Source: an uncultured Pelagibacteraceae bacterium
GTDB lineage: Bacteria > Pseudomonadota > Alphaproteobacteria > Pelagibacterales > Pelagibacteraceae
DNA length: 48,643 bases
Assembly: GCA_902543575.1 (NCBI GenBank)
Contig: CACBYV010000010.1
Span: 1-48,643 of the forward strand
Reading direction: 5' to 3'
Of the stretch, positions 43,831 to 48,643 are shown piece by piece; within the stretch, counting starts at the first letter, position 1; each line of letters begins with the position of its first letter. The notes beneath the pieces are model-generated. The model had not been told where the DNA came from, searched no databases, and was given only the letters and a program-made list of their open reading frames with translations. Both the position numbers and the translations under genes were made by a program.

Positions 43831-45866
43831 GAAATTTCGTTAATTATTGAGGCTCGATCGTATAATTTTAACAATTTATTATATTTACTGAAATTATCAC
43901 CTTTCATCTCTAATTTTTTTACTTCTGCCTCAGCAAGTAAGAATAAATCTTCATTTAATATGGGATCAGCTAATCTAAAATTTTTAATTCCACTTTGCTT
44001 AAATCCTAACAAATCCCCATATCCTCGTAATTTCATATCTTCCTCAGAAATTATAAATCCGTCATCCGAACTTTTGAGAATATTAATTCTTTTTTTTGCA
44101 TTTTCACTTAATGAGGATTTAAACATCAATATACAATAAGACTCTTTACTACCACGTCCAACACGACCTCGTAACTGATGTAATTGGGATAAACCATACT
44201 TGTCAGCATTTTCAATAACAATTACGTTAGCATTAGGAAAATCAATTCCAACTTCAATAACAGTTGTTGAAACCAATATATCCAACTTTCTATCTAAGAA
44301 ATTATTTAAAATTTTATTCCTTTCATCTTTTTCAAGAGAGCCGTGAATTAATCCAATTCTATTTTTAAAATATTTTTCTAAATACTTAAATTTATTTACA
44401 ACAGATTGTTGTTCAACTTTTTTCGATTCCTCTATTAAAGGACAAACCCAGAAAATTTGATTTTTATTAGAAATTTCTTTTTTAACAAATCTAATTATTT
44501 CAGATATTTTATCTTCTAACTTGCTATATGTGACTATTTTTTTTCTATTTTTTGGTTTTTCTTTAATTAAGGTTAAATCCATATCACCATAAACTGTCAT
44601 CATCATTGTTCTTGGTATTGGAGTTGCAGACATTACTAGAACATCGCAGTTATTTCCGCCTTTTTCAGATAACTCTTTACGTTGACGAACACCAAATTTA
44701 TGTTGTTCATCAATTATTATTAAACCGAGTTTATTATATTCAACTTTTTTTTGGAATAACGCATGTGTTCCTATTAGAAAGTCTATCTTACCAATTTTAA
44801 GATTTTCTAAAATTTTCTTTCTATCAGCATATTTTGACTTACCAGTTAAAATTTCAATTTTTATGTTTTTTGGTAGATATTTTTTAGCAAAAGAAAAATG
44901 TTGCTTAGCTAAAATTTCAGTAGGCACCATAAAGCTAGTTTGATATCCAGCATTTATACAATTTACCGCTGCTATCATTGATACTATTGTTTTACCAGAT
45001 CCAACATCTCCTTGTAAAAGTCTAAACATTCTACTTTTTGATTTAAGATCTTCGTTTATAATTTTTATTGCTGCTTCTTGATCATTGGTTAATTTAAAAT
45101 TTAAATCTTGTATCAATTTTTCCTTACAATCTTTAAAAATTTTTTGTGATTTCTTTATTTTTTTTATTTTCGTTCTTATCTTTGAGGATAATAAAAAATG
45201 AGCAAACAATTCGTCAAAAACTAACCTTTTATAATACTTGGATTTTAAAATTTCTTTTGTATCAAGACTGTGAATTTTTAAGATTGCATCTTTCCACTTA
45301 ATATTACTAAATTTTTTCTTTATATCATCATTTAGCCATTCATCTAAATCTGGTAATTCCTTTAAAACTTCATTAATTATATTATTGTATTTATTAATTG
45401 TAAGACCATCTGTAAGACTATATTTATTTTGAGTCTCTAAGATATTTTCATTACTTTCTTTAACTTGAGTTGGATTAGTGATTTGATATTTATTTCTAAA
45501 AAAATTAATTTTTCCACTTATTATTATTTCAGTATTTAATGGTAAGATTTTTTTTATATATCCTTCATATGAATTAAAAAAAACACAATCTATTTTTATA
45601 TCATTACTTTGACATAAAACTCGGTTGGGCAATCTTCTTATTCTAGGGAAATTATATTTTAATGGTATTAATTTAATAGTTTGTAGCTTACCTATTTGTA
45701 TATCACTAACATTTGTTACTTTTGAATTTTCAATTTTACTCGTAGGCAGATGCCATAATAAATCAAAAATTGTATTTATATTTTTTCTTTTAAATAATTG
45801 GCTTGTTTTTTTCCCTATACCTTTGATATTTTGAATATTTGACAATAAATAGTCGTGATCATTCAT
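43827..45866 (-). CDS. recG: ATP-dependent DNA helicase RecG
   Basis: A 679-residue helicase of normal length. The N-terminal wedge/OB domain (about 55-150) precedes the two RecA-like lobes: Walker A LLQGDVGSGKTIVSM (about 283-297), Walker B IIIDEQHKFGVRQR, motif III VMSATPIPRTMMMT and motif VI QLHQLRGRVGRGSKESYC. RecG remodels stalled forks and branched DNA. It diverges from sdhE across 26 bases; recG-sdhE neighbourhood is usual in alphaproteobacteria. Confidence 0.97.
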   Translation of the reverse strand: MNDHDYLLSNIQNIKGIGKKTSQLFKRKNINTIFDLLWHLPTSKIENSKVTNVSDIQIGKLQTIKLIPLKYNFPRIRRLPNRVLCQSNDIKIDCVFFNSYEGYIKKILPLNTEIIISGKINFFRNKYQITNPTQVKESNENILETQNKYSLTDGLTINKYNNIINEVLKELPDLDEWLNDDIKKKFSNIKWKDAILKIHSLDTKEILKSKYYKRLVFDELFAHFLLSSKIRTKIKKIKKSQKIFKDCKEKLIQDLNFKLTNDQEAAIKIINEDLKSKSRMFRLLQGDVGSGKTIVSMIAAVNCINAGYQTSFMVPTEILAKQHFSFAKKYLPKNIKIEILTGKSKYADRKKILENLKIGKIDFLIGTHALFQKKVEYNKLGLIIIDEQHKFGVRQRKELSEKGGNNCDVLVMSATPIPRTMMMTVYGDMDLTLIKEKPKNRKKIVTYSKLEDKISEIIRFVKKEISNKNQIFWVCPLIEESKKVEQQSVVNKFKYLEKYFKNRIGLIHGSLEKDERNKILNNFLDRKLDILVSTTVIEVGIDFPNANVIVIENADKYGLSQLHQLRGRVGRGSKESYCILMFKSSLSENAKKRINILKSSDDGFIISEEDMKLRGYGDLLGFKQSGIKNFRLADPILNEDLFLLAEAEVKKLEMKGDNFSKYNKLLKLYDRASIINEIS

Positions 45867-45892
45867 GATTTATATATATAAAGATTTAATTA

Positions 45893-46153
45893 ATGGATTC
45901 AAATAAACAAAATTTAATTAATAAAATTTTATACAGAGCTCAGTATCGTGGAACTAAAGAAATGGATATCTTTGTCAGTAAATTTGTTAATTCAATTATT
46001 AATAATCTCGACCATAAAGAATTAGTTTCTTTAGATAAGTTAATTAATTTTGATGACGAAACTCTAGTCAGTTTAAGTTTGGGTAAAAATTCAAAAGACT
46101 TTGATGATGTAGTTATCTTAAAAAAACTTATAGAATTTAAAAATAAATATTAG
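45893..46153 (+). CDS. sdhE: Succinate dehydrogenase assembly factor SdhE
   Basis: An 86-residue small helical protein. RAQYRGTKEMDIFVSKFV (about 15-32) contains the RGXXE motif needed for helping FAD attach to SdhA. Length matches the family (about 85-95). The stop codon directly precedes the 3' end of tRNA-Ser on the opposite strand. Confidence 0.92.
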   Translation: MDSNKQNLINKILYRAQYRGTKEMDIFVSKFVNSIINNLDHKELVSLDKLINFDDETLVSLSLGKNSKDFDDVVILKKLIEFKNKY

Positions 46154-46243
46154 TGGCGGAGAGACTGGGATTCGAACCCAGGAAAGAGTTGCCCCTTTGC
46201 CGGTTTTCAAGACCGGTGCTTTCAACCGCTCAGCCATCTCTCC
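46154..46243 (-). tRNA. tRNA-Ser (anticodon UGA)
   Basis: A 90-base minus-strand tRNA. The acceptor GGAGAGA pairs with TCTCTCC, the anticodon stem CCGGT/ACCGG encloses CTTGAAA with anticodon TGA, a long variable arm follows, as in serine tRNAs, and CCA is encoded (46156-46154). Confidence 0.96.
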
Positions 46244-46303
46244 TAATTTGTAATAATTAAAATTCTATATTTCATAAACAAAATAGTTTAATTGATCAAT
46301 ATA

Positions 46304-47188
46304 ATGTTAAGCAAAAATCAATTTAATAAAGGTATAATTTTAACGGCATTTGGTTCTTTCTGGTGGGGTTTTATTGGAGTTATATATTTTAAATATATTG
46401 CTTTTGCTGGCCACATTGAAGTTGTCCTACATCGTAGTGCATGGACAACTGCTATGCTAATTTTAACAACAATCATTTTATCAAAGTGGAAAAAATTTAG
46501 CTCAGTTTTTAAAGATAAAAAAAAAATTATGATGCTTTTTTTATCTGGATTATTAATTTTTACGAATTGGGCTGTTTGGATTTATGCAATAGGGAATGAT
46601 CAAGTTATAGATGCTAGTTTTGGATATTTTATAATGCCTATAATAAGTGTTTTTTTAGGTTATTTTTTTTTAAAAGAGGAATTGAGTTTCAAAACTAAAA
46701 TATCACTTTTAATCGTAACTATATCAATTTTTTATTTAGTTATATCCAGTTTTCAATCAATACCATGGGTTGGATTAATTGTAGCTTTAAGTTGGAGTTT
46801 TTATAATTTAGTAAGAAAAAAAATTGATGTAGACACAGATATTGGTTTATTGGTTGAAAGTTTATTTATTTTTCCAGCGGTAATATTTGCTTTTTATTTA
46901 ATTGTACAAAATGATTTAAATGATTTTGATATATCGAATGTAAAACTAATGTTAATATTCATGCTGGCAGGCCCTATGACCGTAATTCCTTTATATTTAT
47001 ATGTTAGAGGTGTTGAATTATGTGGTTTAGGTCCAACTGGTATGGTCTTTTATATAACTCCAACTTTGCAATTCTTGTTGGGTTATTTCTTATATAATGA
47101 GGAATTAGATATACATAAATTAATCAGCTTTATTTTGATATGGATTGCTGTATCGATATACCTAAAAGATTTGTATGAAAAAAATTAA
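46304..47188 (+). CDS. rarD: RarD-type EamA family transporter
   Basis: A 294-residue membrane protein with about ten helices in two EamA repeats. The opening GIILTAFGSFWWGFIGVIYFK, the HRSAWTT segment and GVELCGLGPTGMVFYITPTLQFLLGYF are typical of RarD (named after chloramphenicol sensitivity in E. coli; substrate unknown). ATG 46304 was taken as the start in preference to an in-frame TTG at 46292 because it fits the family N-terminus. It overlaps the next gene by 14 bases. Confidence 0.9.
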   Translation: MLSKNQFNKGIILTAFGSFWWGFIGVIYFKYIAFAGHIEVVLHRSAWTTAMLILTTIILSKWKKFSSVFKDKKKIMMLFLSGLLIFTNWAVWIYAIGNDQVIDASFGYFIMPIISVFLGYFFLKEELSFKTKISLLIVTISIFYLVISSFQSIPWVGLIVALSWSFYNLVRKKIDVDTDIGLLVESLFIFPAVIFAFYLIVQNDLNDFDISNVKLMLIFMLAGPMTVIPLYLYVRGVELCGLGPTGMVFYITPTLQFLLGYFLYNEELDIHKLISFILIWIAVSIYLKDLYEKN

Positions 47189-48170
47189 ATTATTAATTAT
47201 ATCGCTATTTATTATCTTTAGCTCTTCAACTCTGTTTGCAGATGATTTCAATAATTGGAAAATTAAATTTAAAAAAAGAGCAATTAATGAAGGTATTAGT
47301 AAATCAACAGTTAATAATTTAATAGATAACTCCAAGTTCTTACCCGATGTAATAAAGTATGACAGATACCAACCTGAATTCTATGAAGACACAAAGACAT
47401 ATATTTCAAAAAGAACCTCTTCAAAAAAAGTAAAACTAGGAAAAATTATATTAAATAAAGAAAACAATATTATTAATAAAGTATCTTCTGAATACAAAGT
47501 AGATAAAAATTTGCTATTAGCACTTATGGGTATTGAAACTAATTTTGGAAACTATTTAGGTAAAATGGATATTATTTCTTCACTTGCAACATTAAGCTAC
47601 GATCAAAGAAGAAGTGAATTTTTTACTAAAGAATTAATTACTCTTTTAAAATTAGTAGATGCAAAAATTATAAATCCAAATACATTATTTGGATCTTGGG
47701 CAGGGGCATTTGGTAATTTTCAATTTATGCCATCCACAATTAAAAATCATGCCATTGATTACAATAAAGATGGATCAATTGATCTAAAAAACATTGAGGA
47801 TTCTTTTGCATCTGCAGCTAACTATTTAAGTAATCTTGGATGGAATGATAATACTCCGTGTTTTTATAGAATTAATCTAAATGAAAATATTCCTGATAAA
47901 TATTTAAATACATCAGCAAAAAAAATTAAAAATGAAAGAAAAGTAAAATATTTAAAAAATTATATAAAAAATTCATCTTTTTTGGACAAATATGACAATT
48001 TGACAGCAGCAATAGTTACTCCAGATGCTGAAATAGTTGAAAATGCAAATAAACTTAAACCTGCATATATTATTTTTAATAATTATAAGCTAATCTTAAA
48101 ATGGAATAGATCATTAAGATTTAGTTTAGCGGTATGCACATTAAAAAATAGTTTTGAAAATGAAACTTAA
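47175..48170 (+). CDS. Lytic murein transglycosylase (MltB/SLT_2 type)
   Basis: A 331-residue protein with a signal peptide (1-22, ending LFA). The catalytic domain has LLLALMGIETNFGNYLG (about 112-128, catalytic Glu), SSLATLSYDQRRSEFFTKEL, and FGSWAGAFGNFQFMPSTIKNHAIDYNKDG (about 174-202), all SLT_2 signatures. It cuts peptidoglycan glycan strands to anhydro-ends. Unlike many relatives it has no C-terminal peptidoglycan-binding domain. It overlaps both neighbours (rarD 14 bases; the lipoprotein about 11 bases). Confidence 0.93.
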   Translation: MKKIKLLIISLFIIFSSSTLFADDFNNWKIKFKKRAINEGISKSTVNNLIDNSKFLPDVIKYDRYQPEFYEDTKTYISKRTSSKKVKLGKIILNKENNIINKVSSEYKVDKNLLLALMGIETNFGNYLGKMDIISSLATLSYDQRRSEFFTKELITLLKLVDAKIINPNTLFGSWAGAFGNFQFMPSTIKNHAIDYNKDGSIDLKNIEDSFASAANYLSNLGWNDNTPCFYRINLNENIPDKYLNTSAKKIKNERKVKYLKNYIKNSSFLDKYDNLTAAIVTPDAEIVENANKLKPAYIIFNNYKLILKWNRSLRFSLAVCTLKNSFENET

Positions 48171-48643
48171 GATAATAATTTTTTTAGCAATAATTTTAAC
48201 ATCATGTGAAACTACTAATAAAAAGGTAATTACCAATAAAGATTTCAAAAATTATTCAAATGATGGTTTTGCTCTAATATTTAATAATGATATTTTCAAA
48301 AAACGAATAGTTTCAAAAAAAATTGATCAAAGATCATTAATTATTTTCAATAATAAACTAAAAAAAAATACAGATATAAAAATAACAAATTTGTTAAATG
48401 AAAAATACTTGATTGCTAAAGTAGGAAAAAGTTCAAAATATCCAATATTTTATAATTCAGTAATTTCTGAAAGAATTGCAACTGAACTTGATATAGATCC
48501 TGATCAGCCTTATGTGCGTGTAGAAACAATAAATTCTAATAATACTTTTGTTGCAAATAAAGCAAAAACGTTTGATGAGGAAAAAAAAGTTGCTAATAAA
48601 GCTCCAGTAGACAGCATTTCAATCCAAAATATATCAATTGAAA
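48160..48643 (+). CDS. RlpA-like lipoprotein, diverged, runs off window
   Basis: A frame open for about 161 codons to the window end. It begins with a signal peptide MKLKIIIFLAIILTSC with lipobox LTSC (cysteine at 16). The mature part (GFALIFNND, IKITNLLNEKYLIAKVG, RIATELDIDPDQPYVRVE) has the pattern of a double-psi beta-barrel as in RlpA, but the usual ASWYG-FHGR-TANGE start and NDRGP catalytic segment are not recognisable. The position right after an MltB-type transglycosylase matches the alphaproteobacterial rlpA position. Function and lytic activity are therefore doubtful; the C-terminus is missing here. Confidence 0.65.
   Translation, partial: MKLKIIIFLAIILTSCETTNKKVITNKDFKNYSNDGFALIFNNDIFKKRIVSKKIDQRSLIIFNNKLKKNTDIKITNLLNEKYLIAKVGKSSKYPIFYNSVISERIATELDIDPDQPYVRVETINSNNTFVANKAKTFDEEKKVANKAPVDSISIQNISIE

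Noticed and set aside
46244..46303. Shared promoter of tRNA-Ser and rarD
   Set aside because: Several A+T-rich -10-like and TTGNNN sequences are present, but none stands out enough to annotate.
48172..48190. Apparent frameshift in a T-run of the RlpA-like lipoprotein
   Set aside because: A first count of the T-run seemed to break the frame. Recounting with the position of the transglycosylase stop as anchor restores a continuous frame, so it was a counting error.

Overview
The window is a gene-dense, low-G+C (visibly about 30%) chromosomal segment from a streamlined marine alphaproteobacterium, most likely SAR11 (Candidatus Pelagibacter and relatives). The evidence is the A+T-rich codon use, overlapping or nearly abutting genes, the alphaproteobacterial order erpA/dgt-argS-nagZ-scpAB-tatABC-serS-yajC-secDF, and a phosphate locus that carries plcP-agt lipid-remodelling genes. 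No gene-free stretch exceeds 300 bases; the longest gaps are about 100-150 bases. I see no IS element, prophage, CRISPR array or rRNA.

Region 1 (1-14980) is a phosphate-stress superlocus. A diacylglycerol-kinase-like gene (minus strand, cut by the window edge) diverges from plcP-agt across a Pho-box-like repeat. Then follow phoR, an unrecognised secreted protein, pstS behind a clear Pho box, an attenuator, pstC-pstA-pstB-phoU-phoB, an inverted sixA, and ppk-ppx. Together these genes take up phosphate, sense its lack, strip phosphate from membrane phospholipids and replace them with glycolipids, and manage polyphosphate.

Region 2 (14998-16784, minus) is a four-gene unit: a small membrane protein, an arsenate reductase, an aquaporin-type channel and a NUDIX hydrolase. 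It resembles the ArsC/AqpS arsenate-detoxification pair and is a plausible companion to high-affinity phosphate uptake, which also admits arsenate.

Region 3 (16843-20399) is a zinc-uptake regulon: znuC-znuB-zur (plus a small membrane protein) diverging from znuA, with two Zur-box-like palindromes between. ZnuA has an exceptionally long His/Asp repeat loop.

Region 4 (20443-33949) holds a DpkA-like reductase whose start codon lies inside a strong hairpin, xthA and erpA, then the conserved block dgt-argS-small membrane protein-nagZ-scpA-scpB-tatA-tatB-tatC-serS-yajC-secD-secF, and a PuuD-like membrane protein.

Region 5 (33985-48643) holds uvrA diverging from ssb-gyrA-coaD-cyclophilin-tgt, tRNA-Lys(UUU), an M48 lipoprotein peptidase, a DUF502 protein, recG, sdhE, tRNA-Ser(UGA), rarD, an MltB-type transglycosylase, and the start of an RlpA-like lipoprotein that runs off the window.

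The most notable items are: the complete phosphate/lipid locus with an uncharacterised secreted protein; the sixA gene embedded antisense between phoB and ppk (a possible non-contiguous operon); the start-codon hairpin; the ZnuA repeat loop; and apparent erosion of SPOR- and RlpA-type cell-envelope genes. All assignments come from motif reading and context; no database search was run. Coordinates of short motifs were counted by hand and may be off by a base.
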